The notes below the pieces were generated by a model that was given only the letters and a program-made list of their open reading frames with translations, was not told the DNA's origin and ran no database searches. From NCBI GenBank assembly GCA_025560025.1, contig CP048485.1, positions 1,116,001 to 1,180,000 on the forward strand: a stretch of 64,000 nucleotides of DNA. The letters run 5' to 3'. The DNA is from Agrobacterium tumefaciens (GTDB lineage Bacteria > Pseudomonadota > Alphaproteobacteria > Rhizobiales > Rhizobiaceae). The position numbers were made by a program, and so were the translations under genes. Each line of letters begins with the position of its first letter. The stretch's first letter is position 1. This document shows, in pieces, positions 16,994 through 25,683 of the stretch.

Positions 16994-17788
16994 ATGCGTG
17001 ATCTCCTGAATGACCTTTCGGAGGGCCTGAGCCATCCCGATCCCATCCTGCGCGCGCAGATCCAGATGCAGAAACCTCTGCCGAAGCGGTTCTACAAGGA
17101 TGTCACCGTCGGTGAGACGGAAGAGGGCGGCTTTACCATCCTTCTCGATGGCAAGCCGCTGCGCACCCCCGCCAAGAAGCCGCTGACCGTCCCGACACGC
17201 GCGCTGGCGAAACTGCTTCGCGATGAATGGGACGCCCAGAAAGAAGTGGTCAATCCGGTGGTCATGCCCGTCTCTCGGCATGTGAACACGGCCATTGATG
17301 GCGTTGCCAACGATACCCAGGCGGTTTTTGAAGACATACTTCGTTTTTCCTCTTCCGATCTCCTCTGCTATCGCGCCGGCGATCCGCAAGCGCTGGTCGC
17401 GCGGCAGACGGACCATTGGGATCCTGTTCTGGACTGGGCGGCCAATGTGCTCGGAGCGCGCTTCATTCTCGTTGAAGGCGTGATGCATCAGGACCAGCCG
17501 CGCGAAGCCATCGCGGCTTTTGCGGTAACGCTGAAGAAATACGATACGCCGATTACGCTTGCCGCTCTTCACACCATGACGTCGCTGACCGGCTCCGCCA
17601 TTTTGGCGCTGGCGCTGGCGGAAGAGGAGCTGACGCTGGAGGAAACCTGGGCACTTGCCCATCTGGACGAGGACTGGACGGCCGAGCAATGGGGCGAGGA
17701 CGAGGAGGCGCTGGAGCGCCGCGCCGTCAGGCTTGTCGATATGCGCGCCGCACTCAATGTTCTGGAGTCCCTGAAGAGCGCGCCTTAA
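16994..17788 (+). CDS. ATP12-family F1-ATPase assembly chaperone
   Basis: The 264-residue protein matches the ATP12 family: LPKRFYKDV near the N-terminus, ILLDGKPLRTPAKKPL, the WDPVLDWA segment and an acidic C-terminal region (DEDWTAEQWGEDEEA). ATP12 binds F1 alpha during ATP synthase assembly. The family is found in alphaproteobacteria and mitochondria, supporting the taxonomic placement. An AGGA ribosome site precedes the ATG. It is the last gene of the rluC-HAD-ATP12 run. Confidence 0.9.
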   Translation: MRDLLNDLSEGLSHPDPILRAQIQMQKPLPKRFYKDVTVGETEEGGFTILLDGKPLRTPAKKPLTVPTRALAKLLRDEWDAQKEVVNPVVMPVSRHVNTAIDGVANDTQAVFEDILRFSSSDLLCYRAGDPQALVARQTDHWDPVLDWAANVLGARFILVEGVMHQDQPREAIAAFAVTLKKYDTPITLAALHTMTSLTGSAILALALAEEELTLEETWALAHLDEDWTAEQWGEDEEALERRAVRLVDMRAALNVLESLKSAP

Positions 17789-17848
17789 CGCTTTTCTAAC
17801 CCTGATGGTCGAATATGCGGTTACCTCACGTTAGGGGAGCCGCTGATC

Positions 17849-18337
17849 ATGATCACCACGCTGAAACGCCTTGGCATTCTTGTGCTGGCGTGTTTCACGC
17901 TCATGTCTTTCAGGCTGGAACCGGAAGCGGCCAATACCGACCGGCTGCTTTACGATGTGCGCGGCGCATTTGTCGCTGCCCGCCCGGATGTAGCTCCGGC
18001 GCTGATGCAGTCCATTCATGCGCAGGTGCAGAATGCGATAAAGACGACGGCGCGTGGAGAAACCCGGCCGCGCGTGGTACTGACCATTCGCCTCGCATCC
18101 GTTACACGCGGTCCCTTTCTTTTCGGGGAAAGGGCGTCAGCCAAGGTCATCGTCCGCGCCGCCGCCGTCGCGACGGGAGAGGTGATCGCAGAGGCCAAAT
18201 TCACCGCCACTGTCGTTAGCTTCGACAATCAGTCGATAGAGCAGGAACTTGCCTATGGCGTCGCCGAACGCGTGATCCGCGAGTTCAGGCTCAGCCGACC
18301 CGGCCCGACGACGCTTGCAACGGCTCTGTTTCCATAG
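17849..18337 (+). CDS. Exported or lipoprotein of unknown function
   Basis: A 162-residue protein with an N-terminal hydrophobic segment (LGILVLACFTLMSF). VLAC could be a lipobox, or the segment could be an ordinary signal peptide. The mature part is an alternating beta/alpha sequence with basic patches. GGGGAG lies 11 nt upstream of the ATG. No family was recognised with confidence. It starts 60 bp after ATP12 and may be an independent gene. Confidence 0.6.
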   Translation: MITTLKRLGILVLACFTLMSFRLEPEAANTDRLLYDVRGAFVAARPDVAPALMQSIHAQVQNAIKTTARGETRPRVVLTIRLASVTRGPFLFGERASAKVIVRAAAVATGEVIAEAKFTATVVSFDNQSIEQELAYGVAERVIREFRLSRPGPTTLATALFP

Positions 18338-18438
18338 GCCGGACACAAAAGGCGAGGGCGTGACTTCTATTCGTCCGCACTTCAGCTTCACAAATATCTC
18401 AAGCTTCAATTAGGCGCATCTTCCGTGCCCTTAAGTTC

Positions 18439-18505
18439 GCATACGTCGCGTATATGGAATTGACATGCGGCGCGTATGTAACTATCTGACATACGTAACG
18501 TATGT
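18439..18505 (+). promoter_or_regulatory. Promoter of the RidA-family gene framed by three 17-bp palindromic operators
   Basis: A near-consensus promoter, TTGACA (18460-18465) - 17 bp - TATCTG (18483-18488), is overlaid by three copies of an inverted repeat with consensus RCATACGT-N-ACGTATGT. Copy 1 is 18439-18455, copy 2 is 18463-18479 inside the spacer, and copy 3 is 18489-18505 immediately after the -10. Copy 3 is perfect apart from its central base. The centres are 24 and 26 bp apart. This is the geometry of a cooperative repressor blocking RNA polymerase. Confidence 0.8.
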
Positions 18506-18586
18506 AAATGGGCGTCCGAAGCCTTCTTTTAAGAAGAACAACGCTTCTCGGTGTCCATGACCACTCAGCCATAAGAGAGATGCACA

Positions 18587-18976
18587 ATGACCGCACGCGA
18601 AGCAATTTTCCCCGCCAACAGGCATGCGCTTTACGAGGAGCATGGCTATTCCGCAGCGATCCGATCCGGTGACCTTCTTTTCGTTTCCGGCCAGGTCGGC
18701 AGCCGTGCCGATGGAACGCCTGAACCTGATTTTGACCGTCAGGTCCGGCTGGCCTTTGAAAACCTCAAGGCCACGCTTGCAGCGGCGGGCTGCACCTTCG
18801 ACAATATTGTGGATGTAACGACGTTCCACACGGATCCGGAAAACCAGTTCGGAACGATCATGGCCGTCAAGCAGGAGATTTTCAGCCAAAAGCCTTACCC
18901 GAACTGGACGGCCGTCGGCGTCAACTGGCTTGCCGGTTTCGATTTCGAGATCAAGGTCATTGCCCGCATCCCGTAA
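18587..18976 (+). CDS. RidA (YjgF/YER057c/UK114) family protein
   Basis: The 129-residue protein shows the RidA fold: FVSGQVG near residue 33, a helical VRLAFENLKATLAAAG segment and the DVTTFHTDP strand. The segment where archetypal RidA has its catalytic arginine reads GVNWLAGFDFEIKVIARIP, with no equivalent Arg, so the usual imine deaminase activity may be absent or altered. This places it in a non-archetypal Rid subgroup. It sits alone behind an elaborately controlled promoter, implying induction by a specific signal. Confidence 0.85.
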   Translation: MTAREAIFPANRHALYEEHGYSAAIRSGDLLFVSGQVGSRADGTPEPDFDRQVRLAFENLKATLAAAGCTFDNIVDVTTFHTDPENQFGTIMAVKQEIFSQKPYPNWTAVGVNWLAGFDFEIKVIARIP

Positions 18977-18996
18977 TGTCAGGTTAAATCTGCAGC

Positions 18997-19019
18997 GGCG
19001 GCGCTAACAGGGCGCCGCC
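18997..19019. terminator. Possible terminator hairpin between convergent ridA-type and fghA genes
   Basis: GGCGGCGC and GCGCCGCC form an 8-bp GC stem with a 7-nt loop between the two stop codons. There is no good T-run on either side, so intrinsic termination would be weak. Confidence 0.4.
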
Positions 19020-19036
19020 GGCCTGCTTCTCCATCC

Positions 19037-19870
19037 TTATCCCAGCCGCTCCGCATGCCACTTCAAATGGTCATCCATGAAGGTGGAAATGAAATAATAG
19101 GAGTGGTCGTAGCGCTCATGTATGCGCAGCGTCAGGCCGATATCCGTGCCCTTGACCGCTTCTTCGAACAGCCAGGGGCGCAGGCCCTTTTCAAGAAAAC
19201 TATCGGCCTTGCCCTGATCGATCAGGAACTCGGGGAAACGCGCACCGTCCTCGACCAGCGCACAGGCGTCGTATTGACGCCATGCGGCCTTATCCGCACC
19301 GAGGTATTTTTCCAGCGCCGGCTCGGACCAGTCGGCCGAAGAGGGGGCCACGATCGGCGCAAAGGCGGAGCAGCTCTTGAAACGCTCGGGGTTCTTGAGC
19401 GCAATGGTCATCGCGCCATGGCCGCCCATCGAATGGCCGAAAATGCCCTGGCGGCTCATATCCGCACGGAAATGCTGGCCGATGAGGGCAGGCAGTTCTT
19501 CCGTCACATAGCTGTACATCCGGTAGTGCTCGGACCAGGGCTCCTCTGTGGCATCGAGATAAAATCCGGCGCCTTTGCCCATCTGCCAGTTGGTCAATTC
19601 GTCCGGCACGTCATTGCCGCGCGGGCTGGTGTCTGGGCAGACGACGATCAGTCCCAGTTTGGACGCCATGCGGCGATATTCGCCTTTTTCCATGACATTG
19701 GCATGGGTGCAGGTAAGGCCGGAAAGATACCACAGGACAGGGCAGGGCTCATGGATCGCCTTCGGCGGCACATAAACCGCAAAGCTCATCTCAGATTTCA
19801 GGGTTTCCGATGTGTGCGAAAATACGCCCTGCATGCCGCCAAAGGCCGTATTCTGCGAAATAATGTTCAT
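19037..19870 (-). CDS. fghA: S-formylglutathione hydrolase
   Basis: The 277-residue alpha/beta hydrolase of the esterase D family has the nucleophile elbow GHSMGGHGA (Ser147), an acid residue in LIDQGKADSF and the catalytic His in RYDHSYYF near residue 258. Near its N-terminus lies LSGLTCTHAN, diagnostic of FGH. It hydrolyses S-formylglutathione in the glutathione-dependent formaldehyde detoxification pathway. The start at 19870 (MNIISQNTAF) fits family N-termini. The partner dehydrogenase gene is not in the window. Confidence 0.93.
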   Translation of the reverse strand: MNIISQNTAFGGMQGVFSHTSETLKSEMSFAVYVPPKAIHEPCPVLWYLSGLTCTHANVMEKGEYRRMASKLGLIVVCPDTSPRGNDVPDELTNWQMGKGAGFYLDATEEPWSEHYRMYSYVTEELPALIGQHFRADMSRQGIFGHSMGGHGAMTIALKNPERFKSCSAFAPIVAPSSADWSEPALEKYLGADKAAWRQYDACALVEDGARFPEFLIDQGKADSFLEKGLRPWLFEEAVKGTDIGLTLRIHERYDHSYYFISTFMDDHLKWHAERLG

Positions 19871-19898
19871 GAAGCCATTCCTTGTGAAATTTCCCGGT

Positions 19899-20558
19899 TC
19901 AGCCCGCAAGCGAGACAGCTGCATTGACCGCCGCCGCCACCAGAACCGTATTGAAGAAGAAAGAAACGATGGAGTGCAGCAGCGTGACCTTGCGCATGGC
20001 GGTCGTGGTTATCCCCACATCCGACGTCTGCGCCGTCATGCCGATCACCACGGCAAAATAGAGAAAGTCGTAACCGCAGGGTTCCTTCGTGCCAGGAAAA
20101 TCCATGCCGCCGCGATGCTGGCGTTTGCCGTCCACCATGGCGGGCCGCCAGTAAAGATGGGCGTAATGCAGGGCGGTCATGGTGTGGATGGTCAGCCAGC
20201 CGAAGATCACCGAGGCGAAGGCGATGAGCAGCGCCCAGACTGTTTCGCCCGTATGGTTGAGGGCCTGAAACAGCGATACCACCGCGACGGCAACGGCAAG
20301 CAGCGTGACGGCGATGATGGCGACCGCAGGCAGATCGTCGCTATCGGCATGGGCCTTCAGATGCTGCGCCGTCAGGCCCGACAGGCGAAAGGTAATCAGG
20401 GTGAGATAGGTCAGGAAGAACAGAACGGCCGCGATCTCGATCGCCAGCGGTGGCGCAAAAACCAGCGCCAGGCCAAGGCTCACGGCACCGACCAAAAAAG
20501 CAATGACGAAAGGTTGATGGCGGCGATAGCTGTTGCTTTTCATATTGGCCGGGGTCAT
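19899..20558 (-). CDS. DUF1345 membrane protein
   Basis: A 219-residue integral membrane protein with about five or six helices and the DUF1345 core: HYAHLYW after a TIHTMTALHYA helix, then GGMDFPGTKEPCGYDFLYFAVVIGMTAQTSDV. The start at 20558 (MTPANMKSNSY) is chosen; longer in-frame extensions overlap the upstream gene heavily. The function is unknown, although the conserved acidic and aromatic loop suggests transport. It lies 26 bp downstream of the DUF188 gene. Confidence 0.82.
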   Translation of the reverse strand: MTPANMKSNSYRRHQPFVIAFLVGAVSLGLALVFAPPLAIEIAAVLFFLTYLTLITFRLSGLTAQHLKAHADSDDLPAVAIIAVTLLAVAVAVVSLFQALNHTGETVWALLIAFASVIFGWLTIHTMTALHYAHLYWRPAMVDGKRQHRGGMDFPGTKEPCGYDFLYFAVVIGMTAQTSDVGITTTAMRKVTLLHSIVSFFFNTVLVAAAVNAAVSLAG

Positions 20559-20583
20559 GGGCGGCACCTTTCTGTTGGCGCCG

Positions 20584-21045
20584 TCATTTTTTGACACGGC
20601 GGCAGAAGCGGTCAAGCGTCTCCAGAAAAGCGGAGCGGTCACGCGGTGAAAAAGCCGCATTATATCCCTTGCTTTCACCGGTTTCGCGCAGATGCGCGCC
20701 AAGATCGCGCATCGCCGTCGCCATCCCGATATTCGACTGGTCAAAAACGCGGCCCGTCGGCCCGGTCACCAACGCACCCTTGGCGACGCAGCGCCCAGCC
20801 AGCGGCACATCGGCGGTGATGACGATATCGTTCTCACCGGCATGATCGGCGATCCAGTCGTCCGCCGCGTCGAAACCGGCGGATACGATGACGTTTTTCA
20901 CCATGGGATCGCGTGACGGGCGCAGACCGGAATTGGCAACAAAGGTCACTTCCAGCCCATGCCGTTCCGCCACCTTGAGAATCTCCGGCTTCACGGGGCA
21001 GGCATCGGCATCGACATAGATTTGCGGGTTTTGCGGCATGGACAC
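20584..21045 (-). CDS. YaiI/YqxD family protein (DUF188, UPF0178)
   Basis: The 153-residue protein has the family signatures IYVDADACPVK at the N-terminus, DIVITADVPLAGRC in the middle and TGRVFDQSNIG after it. These acidic residues make a PIN-like putative nuclease fold. The start may be at 21045 or two codons later. It is encoded immediately upstream of the DUF1345 gene on the same strand. No role has been established for the family to my knowledge. Confidence 0.88.
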   Translation of the reverse strand: MSMPQNPQIYVDADACPVKPEILKVAERHGLEVTFVANSGLRPSRDPMVKNVIVSAGFDAADDWIADHAGENDIVITADVPLAGRCVAKGALVTGPTGRVFDQSNIGMATAMRDLGAHLRETGESKGYNAAFSPRDRSAFLETLDRFCRRVKK

Positions 21046-21205
21046 TCTTTTCGGATAATTCCTGCCACGCTTCTAAGCGCAAACGCCGCGATTACCAAGC
21101 CCGCCATTGCTGAAATGCGGGTTCGATGCCGGGCAGGGACCGCACTTGCGACGGCCCCAAAAATCGCTTATGTTCACTTTATGTTCTTGTCCCGAAAGGT
21201 TTCCC

Positions 21206-21658
21206 ATGCTGGAAGAGTTCATCGTGCAGGCCAAGTCCGCCACTTATGTCGGCGGCGGCAACAAATCCGCTACGCCCACGCGCAAGGGATCGCACGATCT
21301 CGGTTATCAGAGCGGCGACTGGCACTATATCGACAGCTATTTCGGGGGAACCGATTTCATCGGCCAGGAGGTCGTCTGGCATGAGGGAACGGCGGTGTGG
21401 GCAATGAGTTATTACGGCCGCATCCTCCGGCCCGACATGATCGACGGCGCCACGGCTGGCATGGTCATTCAGCGGTCGCTTTCCACGCTCTATCGGGAGG
21501 GCCGGTTCCTTGGCGGTTTCACCAACCCGGTGGAAAATCTGGTCTATGTCGATACGAATGAAGGCGAATTCCGGTCCTTCACCGGCATCGAGCGCATTTA
21601 CCGGGGCCATGTCGAAACGTACCGGCTTGACTATCATGGCGGGATCATAAAGCCATAA
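21206..21658 (+). CDS. DUF5680 domain protein
   Basis: A 150-residue soluble protein starting MLEEFIVQAKSATYVGGG. It contains the DUF5680-type segments DLGYQSGDWHYIDSYFGG, GQEVVWHEG and WAMSYYGR. The ATG at 21206 is preceded by AAAGG. The domain also occurs fused to HTH regulators elsewhere, but no DNA-binding part is present here. The following gene starts 31 bp downstream and the pair may be cotranscribed. Confidence 0.7.
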   Translation: MLEEFIVQAKSATYVGGGNKSATPTRKGSHDLGYQSGDWHYIDSYFGGTDFIGQEVVWHEGTAVWAMSYYGRILRPDMIDGATAGMVIQRSLSTLYREGRFLGGFTNPVENLVYVDTNEGEFRSFTGIERIYRGHVETYRLDYHGGIIKP

Positions 21659-21689
21659 CGCACAGAAAATGCCATGGACGGGATTTGTA

Positions 21690-22493
21690 ATGGCAAATGG
21701 CGACACTCAATTTTTCAAGGCGACACTCTATTTCGACAGCGAACCCACGATCTCTGATTCAATGCTGACAGAAGCGTGGGGCGAGGAGGGATATGAATGT
21801 GAGCGGCTGAGCGAAAAGGGCGTGTTTGACGGCCTGCGCGGTTCGACCAGGGTCTTTGTCGGCACTCCCGAGCCGGTCGCAGTGGCGCCGGTTGCGCCGG
21901 CCCAATATCCGGCAGTCGCAGAGGCCGGGGTTGACTGGTCAAAGACCTTTTGCGTTGACGCCAAGGCGGCATATGACGATTTCAGCCGCGCGACACATCA
22001 GTGCGAGTTCAGATTCCTCATCATGGCGGATGAGGACGATCCTGAAATCGCCCATAACGAGATCGCCTCAGCCCTGCTCGGCATTCATCAGGTCGCTCCC
22101 ATGCAGGCCGTCGTATTGCATTATCTCGACATGATCGTCGGCCGCGCCAATCTCGATGACTATCTGAACTATGCAAACAGCCATCTGGACCAACCGCAGC
22201 AAATGGCGGCGATGCTGGCCTTCGGAACCTTCGTGATGGAGGAGGGGGAAGAGATCAGGGCCTGGACAACGGGTCTGGAACATTTCGGCCAGACGAATCT
22301 GCTTTTCGAAACCCCGGCCGGAGATGCGACGGAAGCGCTTCTTACCCTGTTCGGCCTCGGGCATCTCGTCGTCAACGGGCGACGCTTCGCTGCCGGCGAA
22401 GCCATGACATCTTTCGACCTTCTTGCGCGTTTTACGCCCGCCGAACTCAATGCCCGGCCCATGCTGCGCGTCGTCAGGCAGGACGCCGGCTAG
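21690..22493 (+). CDS. Hypothetical cytoplasmic protein
   Basis: A 267-residue, acidic soluble protein starting MANGDTQFFKATLYFDSEPT. An Ala/Pro/Val-rich linker (EPVAVAPVAPAQYPAVAEA) near residues 62-82 separates a small N-terminal module from a larger mixed alpha/beta C-terminal domain. No catalytic motif is recognised. The codon usage matches its neighbours. The ATG at 21690 fits better than one seven codons earlier. It sits directly after the DUF5680 gene. Confidence 0.65.
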   Translation: MANGDTQFFKATLYFDSEPTISDSMLTEAWGEEGYECERLSEKGVFDGLRGSTRVFVGTPEPVAVAPVAPAQYPAVAEAGVDWSKTFCVDAKAAYDDFSRATHQCEFRFLIMADEDDPEIAHNEIASALLGIHQVAPMQAVVLHYLDMIVGRANLDDYLNYANSHLDQPQQMAAMLAFGTFVMEEGEEIRAWTTGLEHFGQTNLLFETPAGDATEALLTLFGLGHLVVNGRRFAAGEAMTSFDLLARFTPAELNARPMLRVVRQDAG

Positions 22494-22559
22494 AGCCTGC
22501 TGTCATACCCAAGGGAGAATGGGACGATGATGTTTCACCGCCCCATCTCAGGTTTCAAA

Positions 22560-23216
22560 TCAGCCAGGCTGCTTGGTCTTACGCAGATAGGGAAGAACCG
22601 TGTCGTAGGAACCGAAACGGGCAATCGCATCCTCGTTGGAGACGGCGGCGGTGATGATGACATCCTCACCCTGCTTCCAGTTGGCCGGTGTCGCCACCTG
22701 ATGTTTGGAGGTGAGCTGGATGGAATCGATCGCGCGAAGAATTTCCTCGAAGTTGCGGCCGGTGGTCATGGGGTAGGTGAGGACCAGCTTGATCTTCTTG
22801 TCTGGACCGATGACGAAGACGGAGCGCACGGTGGCGTTGTCGGCAGGCGTGCGGCCTTCGGAACTGTCGCCAGCGCCAGCGGGCAGCATGTCATAGAGCT
22901 TGGCGACCTTCAGGTCCTTGTCGCCGATCAGCGGATAATCGACGTTGAAGCCGGTCGCGGTGCGAATATCGTTCTTCCATTTTTCATGGCTTTCGACCGG
23001 ATCGACCGAAATACCGATGATCTTGACGCCACGCTTTTCGAATTCCGGCTGCAGCCCGCCCATCGCGCCGAGTTCCGTTGTGCAGACCGGCGTGAAGTTC
23101 TTCGGATGCGAAAACAGGACCGCCCAGCCGTCGCCGATCCAGTCGTGGAAGCTCACCGGACCATGGGTGGTCTCGGCGGTGAAGTCGGGTGCTATGTCGT
23201 TGATACGCAGGCTCAT
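22560..23216 (-). CDS. 1-Cys peroxiredoxin (Prx6-like)
   Basis: The 218-residue peroxiredoxin has the peroxidatic motif NFTPVCTTE with Cys45 and no second cysteine anywhere in the chain, defining a 1-Cys enzyme. The C-terminal extension (VATPANWKQGEDVII...YDTVLPYLRKTKQPG) is typical of the Prx6 group. It reduces hydrogen peroxide or alkyl hydroperoxides with an external thiol, in the cytoplasm. It is monocistronic, reading opposite to the neighbouring genes. Confidence 0.92.
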   Translation of the reverse strand: MSLRINDIAPDFTAETTHGPVSFHDWIGDGWAVLFSHPKNFTPVCTTELGAMGGLQPEFEKRGVKIIGISVDPVESHEKWKNDIRTATGFNVDYPLIGDKDLKVAKLYDMLPAGAGDSSEGRTPADNATVRSVFVIGPDKKIKLVLTYPMTTGRNFEEILRAIDSIQLTSKHQVATPANWKQGEDVIITAAVSNEDAIARFGSYDTVLPYLRKTKQPG

Positions 23217-23460
23217 CTGATGTTTTCTCCGTAATGATTTGAACTGAAAACCGATGGTTCTAGGCAATCCGTGTCCGGCGCTGGAGCTTAGAGTTTTTGC
23301 GTGAAATGGCCAGCCCTTTCATCGGGCTTCGGCGGTATTTGCTTCAGCCCCACAGAGATTTGATGGCCCCGATTTTCCCTGTTCGTCGCGGTTGCACGAT
23401 ATCCGCCTGGTTGATTGTTTCAGGGGGACATGATTATTCCGGAGACGATCGGGGGCCATC

Positions 23461-24672
23461 ATGACGACTTCTTCTGCGCCTGTTTCTGCAACGGTTCGGG
23501 CTCGCATTCCAGCAACGGTCTGGGTGCTCGGCATCGTTAGCCTTCTGATGGATATTTCTTCGGAAATGGTGCAGACGCTGCTGCCCTATTATCTCGTTTC
23601 CGGTCTCGGCGCTTCCGCGGTCACTGTCGGTTTCATCGAGGGAATGTCGGTTGCCATCGCCACCACGACCAAGCTGTTTTCCGGGATTATCGCGGACTGG
23701 ACAAGGCGGCGGAAAATGCTCGCCGTGCTTGGATACGGTCTCGGCGCAATCTCGAAACTCGCTTTTCCCTTTGCCACCTCGCTTGGCTGGATCGTCGCTG
23801 CCAAGGCGGTGGACCGGGTCGGCAAGGGCATTCGCGGAACGCCGCGCGACGCCCTTATTGCCGATGTGACGTCACCCGAAATTCGTGGCGCCGCATTCGG
23901 GCTCAGAAAGTCGCTCGATACGGTCGGCGGCTTCATCGGGCCGCTGGCGGCCATCGGACTGATGTTCGCGCTCAGCGAAAATGTGCTCGCCATTTTCTGG
24001 ATCGCGGTCATTCCCGCTTTCCTTGCGGTGTTCATCCTCGTCGCCGGTGTAACGGAACCGGATGCGCCCGCAAGACCAAAAGCCGAAAAGCCATTCCGGC
24101 TCGCCGATTTTGCGAAACTCAATCAGGCGGTCTGGATCGTCATCATCGCGGCGTCGCTCCTGACCTTCGCGCGTTTCAGCGAAGCATTCCTGTTGCTGAA
24201 ATCCGAAGAGGCGGGCTTCCGGCCGGCATGGATACCGATCACGATGGTCATCATGCATGCCGTCTATGGCCTGACGGCCTATCCCGCCGGCCGGCTTTCG
24301 GACAAGATCGGCCGCTCAGGGATTATCGCGGCGGGCGTGGCCGTGCTGGTGGCCTCCTATCTGACGCTCGCTTTTGCCAATTCCATTCCGCTGTTCCTGT
24401 TCGGCATTCTTCTGTGGGGGCTGCATATGGGCCTGTCGCAGGGTCTGCTCGCGGCCCTGATTGCGGAAACGGCGCCGCCACATCTCAAGGGAACGGCCTT
24501 CGGCGTCTTCAATCTGATGACAGGTCTGGCGGTGCTGGTCGGCAATGTCATCGCCGGCTTGCTGTGGGACCTCCATGGTTCGTTCGTCACCTTCCTGGCG
24601 GGCGCCGCACTCTCTTTTACCGCATTGCCGGTGTTGATCTGGGTGTCCCGTCGAAAGCGCGCCGTCCCCTGA
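23461..24672 (+). CDS. Major facilitator superfamily transporter
   Basis: The 403-residue protein has about 12 membrane helices and the MFS loop motif GIIADWTRRRK between helices 2 and 3, plus DRVGKGIRGTPRDALIADVT, a segment characteristic of a drug-efflux-like MFS subgroup. The second half carries AGRLSDKIGRS. A GGGGGCC stretch precedes the ATG. The substrate is unknown; context gives no hint. Confidence 0.85.
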   Translation: MTTSSAPVSATVRARIPATVWVLGIVSLLMDISSEMVQTLLPYYLVSGLGASAVTVGFIEGMSVAIATTTKLFSGIIADWTRRRKMLAVLGYGLGAISKLAFPFATSLGWIVAAKAVDRVGKGIRGTPRDALIADVTSPEIRGAAFGLRKSLDTVGGFIGPLAAIGLMFALSENVLAIFWIAVIPAFLAVFILVAGVTEPDAPARPKAEKPFRLADFAKLNQAVWIVIIAASLLTFARFSEAFLLLKSEEAGFRPAWIPITMVIMHAVYGLTAYPAGRLSDKIGRSGIIAAGVAVLVASYLTLAFANSIPLFLFGILLWGLHMGLSQGLLAALIAETAPPHLKGTAFGVFNLMTGLAVLVGNVIAGLLWDLHGSFVTFLAGAALSFTALPVLIWVSRRKRAVP

Positions 24673-24777
24673 GCCTGTGCCGAAAACACGACGACGTTGT
24701 TTTCGCTCATCCCAGCGCATAGTGTGACGCGACGTCAGGCGACAGCATTCCGGGGTGGGGAGCGATGGAGAACAGCA

Positions 24778-25428
24778 ATGACAGTCACCATTACCGCTTT
24801 TGAACGCTCGCCCGATGGCGGCAAAGGTCTCGCCCGCGACATGCGCGTCCGCTGGGCACTCGAAGAAGTGGGCCAGCCCTATGACGTCCGCCTCCTTTCC
24901 TTCAAGGCGATGCGGGAACCGGCGCATCTGGCGCTTCAACCCTTCGGGCAGATCCCGACCTATGAGGACGGCGATCTCGTCCTGTTCGAATCCGGTGCGA
25001 TCATATTCCATATAGCCGAACACCATGCCGGCCTGTTGCCACAGGATGCGGATGCGCGCGCGCGGGCGATCATGTGGATGTTCGCCGCGCTCAGCACCAT
25101 GGAACCGCCCATCGTCGAGCATTTTGTCACCGGCTTTCTTGAAAGGGACAAAAGCTGGCACGGCGAGCGCCTGCAGATCGTCGATGAACGCATCCGCAAG
25201 CGGCTCGGCGAATTGTCCAGCCGACTGGGTGAGGCCGATTGGCTCGACGGCGCATTCAGCGCCGGCGATCTGTTGATGATATCGGTGCTGCAACGGATAA
25301 AAAGTTCGGGCATTCTCGATGAATACGCGAATCTAGCGGCCTATGTCGCCCGCGGCGAGGCGCGTCCCGCCTATAAACGCGCCTTTGCCGATCAGTTGGC
25401 GATTTTCAAAGCTGCATCGAACGGCTGA
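24778..25428 (+). CDS. Glutathione S-transferase family protein
   Basis: The 216-residue protein has a thioredoxin-fold N-terminal half (residues 1-80, with the cis-Pro region QIPTYEDGDLVLFESGAI) and an all-helical C-terminal half with the capping-box-like AFSAGDLLMI. The start at 24778 is preceded by an AGAACAGC stretch; upstream in-frame codons are unlikely. Its substrate is unpredictable from sequence. It is separated from the MFS gene by about 105 bp. Confidence 0.87.
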   Translation: MTVTITAFERSPDGGKGLARDMRVRWALEEVGQPYDVRLLSFKAMREPAHLALQPFGQIPTYEDGDLVLFESGAIIFHIAEHHAGLLPQDADARARAIMWMFAALSTMEPPIVEHFVTGFLERDKSWHGERLQIVDERIRKRLGELSSRLGEADWLDGAFSAGDLLMISVLQRIKSSGILDEYANLAAYVARGEARPAYKRAFADQLAIFKAASNG

Positions 25429-25470
25429 ACCGCATCGACGGGAGGCCCCCTCGCTGCGGACTGCCTGCGA

Positions 25471-25640
25471 TCAAGCCGAGGTGCTGACGCGATAGGCCAT
25501 TCCGAGCGACCTCGGCGCGGTCTCCCTGAAGCCGAATTTTTCGTGTAGCCTGTTTGCCGGCACATCGGCGCATCCATGACCGCTTTGCCCAAACCCCGGC
25601 CCTGATTGGCGGGGTCAGCAGCAGCCATCACCTTTTACGA
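25471..25640 (-). pseudogene. Remnant of a GNAT-family acetyltransferase
   Basis: One minus-strand frame reads AADPANQGRGLGKAVMDA, the GNAT acetyl-CoA-binding motif (Q-x-x-G-x-G). A different frame then continues as ANRLHEKFGFRETAPRSLGMAYRVSTSA before a TGA at 25471-25473, the expected GNAT C-terminus. The two halves are out of frame near 25560-25580, and no N-terminal GNAT domain precedes them. This is a truncated, frameshifted gene fragment wedged between the GST gene and a DUF1062 gene. Confidence 0.7.
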
Positions 25641-25683
25641 TGCCGCAAGCGAGGGCCTGAAGTTTCAGGCCCTCGTTATGCCG

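Noticed and set aside
25651..25674. Hairpin GAGGGCCTGA/TCAGGCCCTC as a terminator of the DUF1062 gene
   Set aside because: The stem is good, but no T-run follows in either direction, so it was not listed as a terminator.
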